Shown here piece after piece: positions 33,914-43,093 of a stretch of DNA of 46,814 nt. Origin of the DNA: Acidiferrobacteraceae bacterium (GTDB lineage: Bacteria > Pseudomonadota > Gammaproteobacteria > Acidiferrobacterales > SZUA-150). The notes beneath the pieces are model-generated. The model had not been told where the DNA came from and ran no database searches. It saw only the letters and a list, made by a program, of their open reading frames with translations. Position 1 is the stretch's first letter; each line of letters begins with the position of its first letter. Where the stretch lies: contig QIGL01000025.1 in assembly GCA_003228915.1 (NCBI GenBank), positions 1-46,814 of the forward strand, written 5' to 3'. A program made the position numbers and the translations under genes.

Positions 33914-35113
33914 TCATAGTTGTTTTCTTTTTTCTATGAGGCATTTATATTCCTCAACAAGTAGAGCATTTACAATATTTGCATCATATTCCTGTAAACA
34001 GCGTAACCGTGCCGCTTCTCCTAGTCGTGTGCGAAGGGCCTGATCTTGAATCAGCTTGCTTAATCCTTTTTCAAGTTCTCGAGAATTAGCGCGCGGAACC
34101 AGTAAACCCGTTACACCATCAACTACGGCATCGACTAACCCGGGAATGCATGTACCCAGTGTTGGTATTCCCATGGCAGCTGCTTCAATCACTACTGTAC
34201 CAAACCCTTCTCTATGACTTGGTAAACAGAGAATATCGGATATTGCCATATAAGATTCTGGGTCATCCCGATAACCCAGAGCATGCAAACCCGGTCTTTG
34301 TTTTATCGCCTTCTGCACAGCTGTATCACCACTCACTTCCACTGGTCCCACAAGAAGAAGTTCCACAGCAATCCCCCGGTCTCGCAAGGCACCAAACGCC
34401 TCCATTAACTCGATGATACCCTTGTCCCGGGTGATTCGCCCGATGAAAATCAAAACAACCGAATGTGGCTCCAGTCCTATTGAATTTCGCAGTAATTTTT
34501 TTTTATTATTATCGATACAATCTCGCCTAAAGTGATCAGTGTCTACACCTGCCAGGGATCCTGCGCCTAAAACACTTATGTTATTCGCGCTAGTTATCTT
34601 CTCGCTAACTAAAAAATCCATCTGGCTCTTACTATCTGCATAACATCTTGTATTTAGTTTCGCGATAATGCGATCAGAGTTTTTTACAATTTTCCTGCTC
34701 ATGCCATGCATAGTCACCCATCGTTGGCCCGTGAATGTGTGTAATCGAATTTTTATCCCAGCCATCATGCCCGCAATTACCGCTAGCAGTCCTGCCTTGG
34801 GTGTTGTTGTATGTACAATCTTGAACTGGTTTTTTTTGAATATCAAAAATAGATGAAATATCGCGATAAGGTCCCTTATCGGCGCGGGTTCTCGCTCTAT
34901 ACCAACAACAATGTGATTCAAACGATCTCCGAATTCCAATTGTGACAACTGCGTGCCTTCTGATGAAATAAGCGTGATGTCCATACCAGTGGAATGCAGA
35001 TATTTAATTTGCTGTTTTAGGTTGGTTACAAGGAAGAAAGGAACTGATGTGACTATGGCAATTTTAGTGTTTTTAATTGCAATATTACCGGATTCATTTT
35101 TCGAATGTATCAT
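33914..35113 (-). CDS. GT4-family glycosyltransferase
   Basis: 399 residues, two Rossmann domains (GT-B). The N-terminal half is KIAIVTSVPFFLVTNLKQQI ... TTPKAGLLAVIAG. The C-terminal half is VVLIFIGRITRDKGIIELMEAFGALRDRG and HREGFGTVVIEAAAMGIP, with the EX7E pair that binds the nucleotide-sugar donor. The N-terminal pattern (VPFFL..Q, HTTTPKAG) is close to PglA/WbpY-type enzymes that extend undecaprenyl-linked glycans. A cytoplasmic, membrane-associated transferase of the locus; sugar specificity is unknown. Confidence 0.88.
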   Translation of the reverse strand: MIHSKNESGNIAIKNTKIAIVTSVPFFLVTNLKQQIKYLHSTGMDITLISSEGTQLSQLEFGDRLNHIVVGIEREPAPIRDLIAIFHLFLIFKKNQFKIVHTTTPKAGLLAVIAGMMAGIKIRLHTFTGQRWVTMHGMSRKIVKNSDRIIAKLNTRCYADSKSQMDFLVSEKITSANNISVLGAGSLAGVDTDHFRRDCIDNNKKKLLRNSIGLEPHSVVLIFIGRITRDKGIIELMEAFGALRDRGIAVELLLVGPVEVSGDTAVQKAIKQRPGLHALGYRDDPESYMAISDILCLPSHREGFGTVVIEAAAMGIPTLGTCIPGLVDAVVDGVTGLLVPRANSRELEKGLSKLIQDQALRTRLGEAARLRCLQEYDANIVNALLVEEYKCLIEKRKQL

Positions 35114-35150
35114 ACTGCTATAATAAACGTTATCGAGAAATTGGACGTGC

Positions 35151-36113
35151 CTAATTACCAGGTTTTTTAATATTCATGCTCATCCATTCTTTTACAAGCA
35201 CTTCAAGACCCTCTTCCATGCTAACTTTGTGTCTATACTCCAGTTCTTTCTCTATCTTGCTTATGTTATAGGAAACTCTTGTTGTAAGACCGTCTATACG
35301 ATGCTTGCCAAGAGGATATCCAGGCACCAAACCAAATAATAATGCTGCTATCCTGAATGGTAGTATCGGTAATCTGATAAAATTGTTTTTTCTTTCAAGT
35401 CCCCTGCTAATTACTTCAATAAATTCTTCCATAGTGCGCCGATCACATACATTATAGACTTTACTCTGATTGTTGCCGGCCTTGGTACATAACATCAGCG
35501 CGTGTATCAGGTTATCCACATGGATATAATTAGTAGAGGCGCCTGCTGCACCAATGTAAAAAAAAACTCCCTTGTCAATATAGGATATCAGCCTGTATAT
35601 ATCACGGTCGATTGCATTCACCCCCATCACTTTACACGGCCTCATAATAGTGTATCTAAACCCACCATCTCGAGAGGATTCCTTGATAATATGCTCTGCC
35701 TCTGTTTTTGTTCGCTCGTATAAATTCTCTGGTTTTTCCTTCGAAGATTCATCAATCACGCCCCTCGCAAGCGAACCATAAACACCCACACTGCTAAGAT
35801 AGACAAAGTGGTCAACCTTTCCCCGGGCACAGGATGCAAGATTTTTCGTGCCTTGTACGTTCACTTCATTCATTTTAGCTTCGTTTCTTGTTTCAGAAGC
35901 ACAGTGAAACAATACGTTAACTTCCTGGACAAATTTTTCCAGACAACGATTTTTGCCGCTTAAATCACCTGCAACTACGCTGAGATTATTCGATTTTACA
36001 GATATACGACTTTCTTCACGGGTAAGTGCTGTGACCGTATGACCTTCTTCCAAACATTTACTGAGGAGCTTGTGTCCTATACTGCCCGATGCTCCTGTAA
36101 TCCCGATTCTCAT
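35151..36113 (-). CDS. NAD(P)-dependent sugar epimerase/dehydratase (extended SDR)
   Basis: 320 residues. GITGASGSIGHKLL carries the GxxGxxG dinucleotide loop, YLSSVGVYGSL the serine region and YERTKTEAEHI the catalytic YxxxK. The C-terminal substrate domain includes NYIHVDNLIHAL and VYNVCDRRTMEEFI. Full-length for the family. It probably reduces or epimerises a nucleotide-sugar or lipid-linked sugar of this locus; the exact reaction is open. It lies between the FkbM methyltransferase and the GT4 gene, all on one strand with short spacers. Confidence 0.88.
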   Translation of the reverse strand: MRIGITGASGSIGHKLLSKCLEEGHTVTALTREESRISVKSNNLSVVAGDLSGKNRCLEKFVQEVNVLFHCASETRNEAKMNEVNVQGTKNLASCARGKVDHFVYLSSVGVYGSLARGVIDESSKEKPENLYERTKTEAEHIIKESSRDGGFRYTIMRPCKVMGVNAIDRDIYRLISYIDKGVFFYIGAAGASTNYIHVDNLIHALMLCTKAGNNQSKVYNVCDRRTMEEFIEVISRGLERKNNFIRLPILPFRIAALLFGLVPGYPLGKHRIDGLTTRVSYNISKIEKELEYRHKVSMEEGLEVLVKEWMSMNIKKPGN

Positions 36114-36137
36114 ATGTGATGGCTGTTTTTTCTAATG

Positions 36138-37061
36138 CTAGGACTTTTGTAGACCAATTAACTGTATCCCTAGCAATTTCAGAACTCTGTTGGCAACGCG
36201 AATGATAAAAGTAGCAATTCCTCTGCGCCTTAAAAGTGATTTGTGAAAACTCTCAACTGACTCTATGTCCTCTTCTTCAAGAAATCTTTTGAATTGCTTG
36301 ACACATACCGGAAGCAGATCAATATGTCCATAAAGTGCCACAATAGCAATATACTTAAGTGCTTTGCTGCGGGCATGCTCCGTTGAGAGGTTATTTAGCA
36401 TGCTTCCAAAAACTTCTGGTGTGCGCAGAAATAATCCATCTCCAAAAATAACCTGGCCAAACAGGGTAAAATTGTTTCGCTCCCATCTGCATATATTCAC
36501 AAAATCAAAGAATTCAAAATTCTTTTTTGCCAGGTATGAACACACATCACCAAAAAGTGACTGATTTTTATATAGCTGTAAAAACTCTACTTCTATTTCC
36601 AGGCCGATAAACGGGCTATTTAGAATTGAATCTCCTCCTTTCAGGATATCCAACTCAGTTCCTTGTGTGTCAATCTTGATAAAATCATATTCAACCCCTC
36701 TTTCAAGTAAACATTTATCAAGAGTTGTAACTTTAATTGGTTCTGATTTTATTACTTCGAATCGTTTCGAATCAGGAAACCTGGACACAAACTCAAAATG
36801 TGGATTTAACAGCGACGATACTCTTGGCTCCTGACACAAGTTCAGGCTGGCTGTTTCTTCTTTCTCACCCAGGCCCATCGAAATTACTTCTTCGACGTGA
36901 GCCAAAGATTCAATCTTGTTTCTTGATCTCTCATCTGGCTCGAAAAGTAATGACCTGATATTTGAATCAATTGAGCGCCAACGAGGCTCAAGACCTCCTC
37001 TTGCTCCTACGTCTATTAACCCAATTTTATTTTTCCCAAGAAACGCTTTTAGCGCTTTCAT
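36138..37061 (-). CDS. FkbM-family methyltransferase
   Basis: 307 residues. GLIDVGARGGLEPRW is the SAM-binding opening of this subgroup, LLFEPDERSRNKIESL the acidic strand, and TTLDKCLLERGVEYDFIKIDTQGTELDILKGG (the FkbM signature, ending DTQGTE) the core motif. The C-terminal ~120 residues are an extra helical part. Such enzymes O-methylate sugars in polysaccharides. A second methyltransferase of another type is at 43094-43981, so the glycan may carry more than one methyl group. Confidence 0.88.
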   Translation of the reverse strand: MKALKAFLGKNKIGLIDVGARGGLEPRWRSIDSNIRSLLFEPDERSRNKIESLAHVEEVISMGLGEKEETASLNLCQEPRVSSLLNPHFEFVSRFPDSKRFEVIKSEPIKVTTLDKCLLERGVEYDFIKIDTQGTELDILKGGDSILNSPFIGLEIEVEFLQLYKNQSLFGDVCSYLAKKNFEFFDFVNICRWERNNFTLFGQVIFGDGLFLRTPEVFGSMLNNLSTEHARSKALKYIAIVALYGHIDLLPVCVKQFKRFLEEEDIESVESFHKSLLRRRGIATFIIRVANRVLKLLGIQLIGLQKS

Positions 37062-37198
37062 CGATATTCCTTTTGTCTAAAGACTCTCAACTTGTTAGTA
37101 AATGACGACAGCAACATAAATAATTATTATCCGGATTATGAAACCTCCCCTGGATAATAGCCCTATACTTGCTGACCTTGTTAAATACCAAAGAATTG

Positions 37199-38137
37199 TT
37201 ATTCATTTATAATATCAAAAAGGGATCTTCCAGACATCAATATAACTAAACCTCTTAAAAGACCAATTAGCTGTCCAGTAGAAAATATTATTGAATTTGG
37301 CTTAAGCGTTAATATACCCAATGCCGTTCTATATCCTATTTGACAAACTGACATCCAGTAAAAAGAAGCGAGTGACAGTTCCTTGTGTAAACTTACAAAG
37401 TACATTCGCCAGAGCACCGTATTTTTTCCTCGATAAATGTTTTTAAAATTAAAATACTGTTCGATAGGAATATCATCATGAAAAACCCTGGCTTGCTTGC
37501 ATACATACATAGGATATTTCTTGCTTACCGGGTAGCTAAATATAATATCCTCACATATCGCCCATTTGCTTTTTATCGCCAGGTGTGAAAATTCTTTTAT
37601 TATTTTCGCGCGCCAAACAGTAGCTCCCCCACACAACCAACTGGTTTTAACGCTTTGGTTATTTGCAGAGACTGGAACATTGTACCCTGAATTGAGAATT
37701 GCCCCGGGCTGATCAGATCCCATTCCACTAACTCTATGAAATAAACTATTTCTATATTCTGGATTATTGGTTATGGTGAATCCAATCCCGGCGGTTTCTT
37801 TTTCCTTAAGATTCCAGCAATTAATCATTCTTTCTATAGCATCACTCTCAAATACAATATCATCATCTATATATGCCACTAAAAGAAATTTTTCCCCAAC
37901 AAGCTCAAGACCATGGTTTCGTTGCGCTATTTGTCCTGTTATATCCGTATCTCGATATATTATGTTTAGTTTATCGAGATATTTTGAAACTACATTTTTA
38001 CTTTCTCCCCCGCTATCTATAATAATCAACACGCCTGGCTGCTTTACTTGGCTCACCATGCTTTCAAGCAGATTTTTTATTTTATGAGGACGTCCCTTAG
38101 TAGGGATTAAAATGGCCAATTCGCTTTCTAAATACAT
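37199..38137 (-). CDS. GT2-family glycosyltransferase
   Basis: 312 residues, GT-A fold. LAILIPTKGRPHKIKNLLES is the donor-binding opening, and AYIDDDIVFESDAIERM carries the metal-binding DxD. KTSWLCGGATVWRA and an acidic CEDIIFSYPVSKKY follow, in place of the usual ED motif. The hydrophobic C-terminal helix region suggests membrane association. Substrates unknown. About 55 bases from the upstream 566-residue gene. Confidence 0.87.
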   Translation of the reverse strand: MYLESELAILIPTKGRPHKIKNLLESMVSQVKQPGVLIIIDSGGESKNVVSKYLDKLNIIYRDTDITGQIAQRNHGLELVGEKFLLVAYIDDDIVFESDAIERMINCWNLKEKETAGIGFTITNNPEYRNSLFHRVSGMGSDQPGAILNSGYNVPVSANNQSVKTSWLCGGATVWRAKIIKEFSHLAIKSKWAICEDIIFSYPVSKKYPMYVCKQARVFHDDIPIEQYFNFKNIYRGKNTVLWRMYFVSLHKELSLASFYWMSVCQIGYRTALGILTLKPNSIIFSTGQLIGLLRGLVILMSGRSLFDIINE

Positions 38138-38192
38138 CTGTCCTGCTTTTCATAGAATTTCACGACAAAGTCCTCCCCGGTTGCAATAATGT

Positions 38193-39893
38193 TCATTGTC
38201 TGTTTTCGACCTTCTGAACAAGATCGTTCAACCACTGACCATTATCTCCTTCAAAGTAATCTTCAATTTCAAGACTAGTCGGCTCGGTATTTTCTATATT
38301 TTCCTCAATAAAGCTTTGTAGTTCTTTCGCATTATAAACAACTCCCCACCTTCCATTCTGCACAAGACCCTCCAATGGGTTCATCGTTGGACCTGTGTGG
38401 CTGCCAACTATTGCTACAGGTATACCCAATACAGCACCCTCCATACATACACTCGATGCCTCGGAAACCAGAATACCTGCTGTCTCAAGCAAATCTCCAA
38501 TTCGTTTGCTGGTAAATATTAGCTTGTTATCAGAATTTTTAATCAGTTTTCTAATTTTCTTTTGATTATGTGCAGGATGATATTTTACAACAAACTCTGT
38601 CTCTGGCAGGGTGCCTGCCACTTTTTCGCAAAGCGTTAGTATTTCATTGCAGGAAGGAAGGAAGAGCGGTAGAGCCACGACTACCCTGTTTTCTGGTTTC
38701 TGCTGACTCCTTTCATTATAGAGCCGAATTATATCCTTGAACCTGTAAGCCGGTGCTATTGAAACATAAAGTTTTTCACACTGAGCCAATTTTTCTTCTT
38801 TATAGGATTTACCTATTACACACATCTCTTGCGGCAAGGTCTCTCCTGTCAACTCATAGGGTGTTGGATTCACACTGAGATAATATCCCGGCACAATAAA
38901 TCCCTGATAACCCACTACATAGGTTTCCGGATGGTACTTTTTAATTGCTAAATTAAGCGCTCTGTCAATAACCTGATTTTCATTCCAGTCAATAACTAGT
39001 GCTAATTTCTTTTTTTGTTTAGATAGTCTCCGTAAAAAGTAATACAACAACAAGCTGTTCAGTAATGTTGTAGTGGAATATTCTCCATTTCTCTCCTCTA
39101 AAATAATTTTAGATATATTTAAACCATCCCATTCCGGATATTTATTTATTTTAAATGGTATGGAGTAGTTTTTTATTAGCGCCTTTAAGTAATCTCCTGC
39201 TTTTAAATAATATTCTTTGAGGAGCACTTTCTCGTCGGTTCTATAAGTTCTCCAGTAGGCTAAGATAAACTGAAGTGGCGTGCGTATATGATAAAATGTT
39301 GGCATAAGAACAACATCATACTTGTCAGTTATGTGAGCTACGTTATCAAGTAGACCTGGATAATTTCTGGATAGCAGGCCGCTATCCGCCTTATAACTAT
39401 CGGGGTAAAGAAAGGTGTCAATAAGTATTGCGGGTTTGGCGTCTGGCCTGATCGACCTGGGTATCAGCTTTGGCCATAGCCACATATTAAGCACCAGGTA
39501 CAGGCTTTTAAATACATTTGTTGCCAGCAAGTAAAAAAGATTATTTTTGTAGTTTCTCTTAAGAACTACTCTTGGAGCCAGGGAATGTTTGGCCATTATT
39601 TGATCTACCGCTTCATACATACCCGCGCTATCAACTATTATAACGCTGATACTCTCATTTTTGGCTAGCAGGTGTTTAAGTAGGCTTAATTTACATAATT
39701 TATCGTAGAGTGTACCTGCAAATGTGTTTCTGCTGGTAACACGTGCCAACCACACAAGACCCTCAACTTTATTATGCTTAACTAGCTCACCGATGTAAGC
39801 ATTAAAACGCTTTCGTGAATGCCTCTCAATTTCTGTCAGTAATTTTGCTTGTTCTGTACCTAGAGATCCATTTTTTGCCAGATTGAGCTTCAC
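38193..39893 (-). CDS. Surface-carbohydrate biosynthesis protein, probable GT-B transferase
   Basis: 566 residues; family not certain. The C-terminal half (~400-540) reads like GT-B capsule or glycerophosphotransferase-type enzymes: VVVALPLFLPSCNEILTLCE, ETEFVVKYHPAHNQKKIRKL, then ILVSEASSVCMEGAVLGIPV, a donor-site loop, and GVVYNAKELQSF. The N-terminal half has a short hydrophobic segment (FYLLATNVFKSLYLVLNMWL) and many basic residues. I recall a TIGR04326 'surface carbohydrate biosynthesis' family of this kind, but cannot confirm membership. The start is GTG 39893, overlapping the HAD stop (GTGA), so the genes are coupled. Confidence 0.65.
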   Translation of the reverse strand: MKLNLAKNGSLGTEQAKLLTEIERHSRKRFNAYIGELVKHNKVEGLVWLARVTSRNTFAGTLYDKLCKLSLLKHLLAKNESISVIIVDSAGMYEAVDQIMAKHSLAPRVVLKRNYKNNLFYLLATNVFKSLYLVLNMWLWPKLIPRSIRPDAKPAILIDTFLYPDSYKADSGLLSRNYPGLLDNVAHITDKYDVVLMPTFYHIRTPLQFILAYWRTYRTDEKVLLKEYYLKAGDYLKALIKNYSIPFKINKYPEWDGLNISKIILEERNGEYSTTTLLNSLLLYYFLRRLSKQKKKLALVIDWNENQVIDRALNLAIKKYHPETYVVGYQGFIVPGYYLSVNPTPYELTGETLPQEMCVIGKSYKEEKLAQCEKLYVSIAPAYRFKDIIRLYNERSQQKPENRVVVALPLFLPSCNEILTLCEKVAGTLPETEFVVKYHPAHNQKKIRKLIKNSDNKLIFTSKRIGDLLETAGILVSEASSVCMEGAVLGIPVAIVGSHTGPTMNPLEGLVQNGRWGVVYNAKELQSFIEENIENTEPTSLEIEDYFEGDNGQWLNDLVQKVENRQ

Positions 39894-40567
39894 TTAAATA
39901 ATTCTGAGAAATCGGGTATTGCCAGAAATGCGCCTGATCGTTCTGATAATTTCTGCATAGCCTTGCCAACACCAATAAATTCTATACTGCTATTACTTGC
40001 TGCTTCCAGGTCTGTATTCGAGTCTCCAAAAAATAAACAATCCCATTTATTAACATCAAATGTTCCGATTAATTCTGCTAAATTACTCTCTTTGGTTAGA
40101 GGCGAGCCCAGAACCTCTGAAAAATATTTCGCCCACCCCTTTTCCTGCACAATCATTCTTATATCGTCTTGAGGCGTAGCAGAGTTAACGCAACAAATAT
40201 AATCCTGATTACAGTTTCTTTCCAGAAAGTCTATTGAACCTGATATCTCCCCTGACCCAATAACTTTACGATTCACCAGATTCGAAAATTTTCCAGACAT
40301 CTGGTCAATTTCCTGCTCTGATAAATTTAAGCCAAGATACTCCTGGTGATAATGAATAAATTTATCAGCTCTGGACATGCCGCCATTTTTTCTATGATGA
40401 TCTGCTACCCTGGATGCTACGCCCTTACCGTAACATAAATACATCTCATAGAATGCTTGTGTTTTGATCTCTACCGAATCTGCGAGCACTCCATCAAAAT
40501 CAAAAATTAGAAGTTTCTTTCCATTGATTAATTTCTCAACTTTTTCGAAATTTGAAATGTAAGTCAT
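39890..40567 (-). CDS. HAD-superfamily phosphatase
   Basis: 225 residues, cytosolic. Motif I is LLIFDFDGVLADSVEIK (nucleophile and acid/base Asp), motif II is the VNSAT region, and motif IV is CLFFGDSNTDLEAA. An alpha-helical cap lies between about 25 and 95, as in the phosphoglycolate-phosphatase subgroup. In this locus, next to an aldolase and a KdsB-like cytidylyltransferase, it could dephosphorylate a sugar-acid phosphate before CMP activation, the job of KdsC or NeuNAc-9-phosphatase. The role is inferred. Its start overlaps the cyclase stop (ATGA). Confidence 0.85.
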   Translation of the reverse strand: MTYISNFEKVEKLINGKKLLIFDFDGVLADSVEIKTQAFYEMYLCYGKGVASRVADHHRKNGGMSRADKFIHYHQEYLGLNLSEQEIDQMSGKFSNLVNRKVIGSGEISGSIDFLERNCNQDYICCVNSATPQDDIRMIVQEKGWAKYFSEVLGSPLTKESNLAELIGTFDVNKWDCLFFGDSNTDLEAASNSSIEFIGVGKAMQKLSERSGAFLAIPDFSELFK

Positions 40568-40978
40568 CTTCCTTTTAACTTACCAATTACAGTTATTGGC
40601 GACCCGTCTGAATTTATATAGCGATACGGCAGTGCTATGACCTGATCAAGCACTATGTCACTGGGTATGCCTGCAAGAGATAGATCTTCCATAATGATAA
40701 TCCCGTTTCCGAGGAATTCTTTATGAGCCTCCCTGCCGGTAGTTCTATGCGTAAGACTTGATATAGAAATAGTATCCATTCCGATTGCCCTGAATGACGG
40801 GAAAGATGTCTGAAAAAATCTGAATAAGTCAGGAGAAAATCCAGGAGCATGTTTCCAGTATTTCTCCCTGCTTCTGAAAGCTTCCATCCCTGTTCGTATT
40901 AATACTATGTCTGCATCATTTATATCAGGTGTAATTGATTTTTCAATGATTTTACTATCTATAATCGTATCATCGGTT
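40564..40978 (-). pseudogene. C-terminal part of a cyclase-family hydrolase, separated by a frameshift
   Basis: Translation in this frame gives ITPDINDADIVLIRTGMEAF, then SFPSFRAIGMDTISISSLTH, EFLGNGIIIMEDLSLAGIPS and ITVIGKLKGR, the standard second half of cyclase/kynurenine-formamidase-like proteins. The first half, with the metal site, is in another frame at the end of the gene upstream (40970-42094). The match resumes where the first frame stops (TGA at ~40972), after a net +1 base near 40975-40995. An ATG at 40887 is present in the fragment but is not the natural start. Real mutation and sequencing error cannot be told apart. Confidence 0.85.
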
Positions 40979-42094
40979 ATAAAGAACCGGTTGCCGGAAT
41001 ATCCAGTCTTCGGCCTCGTATTGTTCTATGGTTTTGCCGCCTGGAATGAAGTGGAGAGGAGCATCAATATGAGTACCGCTATGATTTGAAATTTTCAACT
41101 CTACCGTGTTGCATGAATCACCGCAGTCCTGTCTTTTTACCGGAGAGATACTGATTCCCGTATCCCCTCCATAGCAGGGAGTAGTAGGTTCGTTTATATG
41201 GGACATCCATACCCAACTATTTTCCGATTCCTGACTTATTTCTTCCACAAGCTCAAGTATCCCCTGTCCTACATCAATAAATTCACTTGGTACAAGTTTC
41301 TTTGCCGTTTGCGGTGTGTATCTGTATGGGGTCATAGTGTAGTGATCTCTCCCTATATGAGATGCATCAAAAACGACATTTTCTTTTCGTCCTGTAATCT
41401 CAAATATCATTGAAATAAGTTCGGATGAATTGAGTATTTGCGAGCCTGTTACTGTAATCGCAGAATTCCGATGCTCGTCATCCAGGATGTCTACGCTTAG
41501 ACGTGCGGCATCAAGAACATGGATATACTCGCGACGCTCTTTTCCAGTGCCAGAATAGTTCAGTTTTCCCTCGTTGATAACCTGCCTGATATACTTCCTG
41601 AGACCATTCCAGCTCTGGGATCGTGGGCCATATAAGGATCCGTATCTCAGAAATGTATATTCAATATCTGATTTCTCGCAATAGGCTTCCAGAATTGTTT
41701 CAACAGCCTGTTTGCTCGCACGATAAAATGAGCCATATGGGCTATACACATACATTGTTGACGCATAAACGAATCGTTTAACTTTTTCTTTAATTGCAGC
41801 TTCGATTGCAATGGTTGCGCCAATAATATTCAGTTGGATAGTATCGAACGGTCTATGTGATGCTTCACCAATATCTGCAATACCGGCATAGTGATAAACG
41901 TAGTCCACTCCACTCATCGCCTTCTCTACTGCCTCTCTGTCAAGGATATCGCCGATGACCATTTCTTGATCATTCCGCAGCCATGGTGACTCAACACGGT
42001 CAAATATAGTAACTGAATAACCTTTGCTACTAAGCATGTCGGCGGTATGGCTGCCAATAAACCCTGAGCCCCCGATTACCAATACCTTTTTCAT
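40970..42094 (-). CDS. NAD-dependent epimerase fused to the N-terminal half of a cyclase-family hydrolase
   Basis: 374 residues. Residues 1-~285 are an extended SDR: VIGGSGFIGSHTADML (GxxGxxG), VYHYAGIADIGE, YASTMYVYSPYGSFYRASKQ with the YxxxK pair, and REYIHVLDAARLSVDIL. From ~290, with no stop or spacer, a different family begins: VWMSHINEPTTPCYGGDTGI, then the metal motif HSGTHIDAPLHF at about 338-349, as in kynurenine-formamidase-like cyclases. The frame then breaks. The internal ATG at 41206 (MSHINEP) could once have been the cyclase start, but no ribosome-binding site was evident to me. The protein may act on a sugar-acid or lactone intermediate of the pathway; inferred only. Confidence 0.82.
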   Translation of the reverse strand: MKKVLVIGGSGFIGSHTADMLSSKGYSVTIFDRVESPWLRNDQEMVIGDILDREAVEKAMSGVDYVYHYAGIADIGEASHRPFDTIQLNIIGATIAIEAAIKEKVKRFVYASTMYVYSPYGSFYRASKQAVETILEAYCEKSDIEYTFLRYGSLYGPRSQSWNGLRKYIRQVINEGKLNYSGTGKERREYIHVLDAARLSVDILDDEHRNSAITVTGSQILNSSELISMIFEITGRKENVVFDASHIGRDHYTMTPYRYTPQTAKKLVPSEFIDVGQGILELVEEISQESENSWVWMSHINEPTTPCYGGDTGISISPVKRQDCGDSCNTVELKISNHSGTHIDAPLHFIPGGKTIEQYEAEDWIFRQPVLYNR

Positions 42095-42112
42095 TCTAAT
42101 CTACCACTCCAT

Positions 42113-43093
42113 CTAGAAAGATTCTTTCTGTACAAGATACTCTTCTTCCGGCACAAGACCTGTAAGCTTCTGTCCCTTCGAGAATCGTATCACCTCTTTA
42201 GTAGCTTCAATTTCCATGCTTGTTCTACAGTCAACTGACATTGACCCCATATGGGCTGTTAACAAACACCGATCTATCTCCCTTAGTGGGCCTGAATACG
42301 GTTCGTTTTCGAAAACATCGATAGCGGCACCGCCTAAATGTCCTCCCATCATTTCCTGGTACAAGCTGTCCTCATTAATGATTCCGCCACGTGAAGTATT
42401 AATAACAACGGCATCTGGTTTCATGGACCTGATCTGAACAGTTTGGATCATATTATAGGTCTCCGCGGTTAGCGGTAAATGCAAAGAGATGACATCAGAA
42501 CTTTCATATATTTCCGGCTTGGTTTTATACTCAACATTGGGGTATTGATCAAGATTCAAGTCAGTCCTTTTGTCATTCACCAGGATTTGCCTGCATTTGA
42601 ATCCGGAAAGCAGAGACAATACCCCTGTTCCAATTCTTCCAATACCTATTATACCTACCGTACATTCCGCCAGGCGTTTACCAAAATATCGATGCCAATC
42701 ACCATTGTGCATATTCATGTTTGAGACTTGAACAGAGCGCAACAAACTAAGCATCAAACCAATTGTTAATTCTGCAACTGCGGGACTTGGCGCATCAGGC
42801 GTATAGGAAACTTTAATCCCGCGTTTTTCTGCGCTGATCAAATCAACGCTATCTAACCCAATTCCAACCCGTGATATTATTTTAAGATTCTCGGCCCTGG
42901 ACAATACTTTATCGGTAATAGGCTCAGTACCGGCAATAATCGCATCAAATTCTGTTACCATTTCTGCCAGCTCGTCCTCCGTAAGTTTTTTGCCCAATGG
43001 ATTGATTGTAAAATCCAGACCAGCTTCCTCCAGCAAGTCGGTAGGCAAATGGTCTTTTTCCCCGAAAGGAACAGTTGTAATTAGTACTTTCAT
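42113..43093 (-). CDS. D-isomer-specific 2-hydroxyacid dehydrogenase
   Basis: 326 residues. VGIIGIGRIGTGVLSLLSGF is the NAD loop. The substrate/active-site triad is in VINTSRGGIINEDSL (Arg), AIDVFENEPYSGPL (Glu) and CLLTAHMGSMSVDC (His). EPITDKVLSRAENLKIISRVGIGLDSVD is the catalytic-domain start. It is close in layout to phosphoglycerate dehydrogenase-like enzymes without the regulatory ACT domain. In this setting a 2-keto/2-hydroxy acid intermediate is plausible, perhaps oxidised or reduced before or after the aldolase step. Adjoining gene starts one base away. Confidence 0.9.
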   Translation of the reverse strand: MKVLITTVPFGEKDHLPTDLLEEAGLDFTINPLGKKLTEDELAEMVTEFDAIIAGTEPITDKVLSRAENLKIISRVGIGLDSVDLISAEKRGIKVSYTPDAPSPAVAELTIGLMLSLLRSVQVSNMNMHNGDWHRYFGKRLAECTVGIIGIGRIGTGVLSLLSGFKCRQILVNDKRTDLNLDQYPNVEYKTKPEIYESSDVISLHLPLTAETYNMIQTVQIRSMKPDAVVINTSRGGIINEDSLYQEMMGGHLGGAAIDVFENEPYSGPLREIDRCLLTAHMGSMSVDCRTSMEIEATKEVIRFSKGQKLTGLVPEEEYLVQKESF

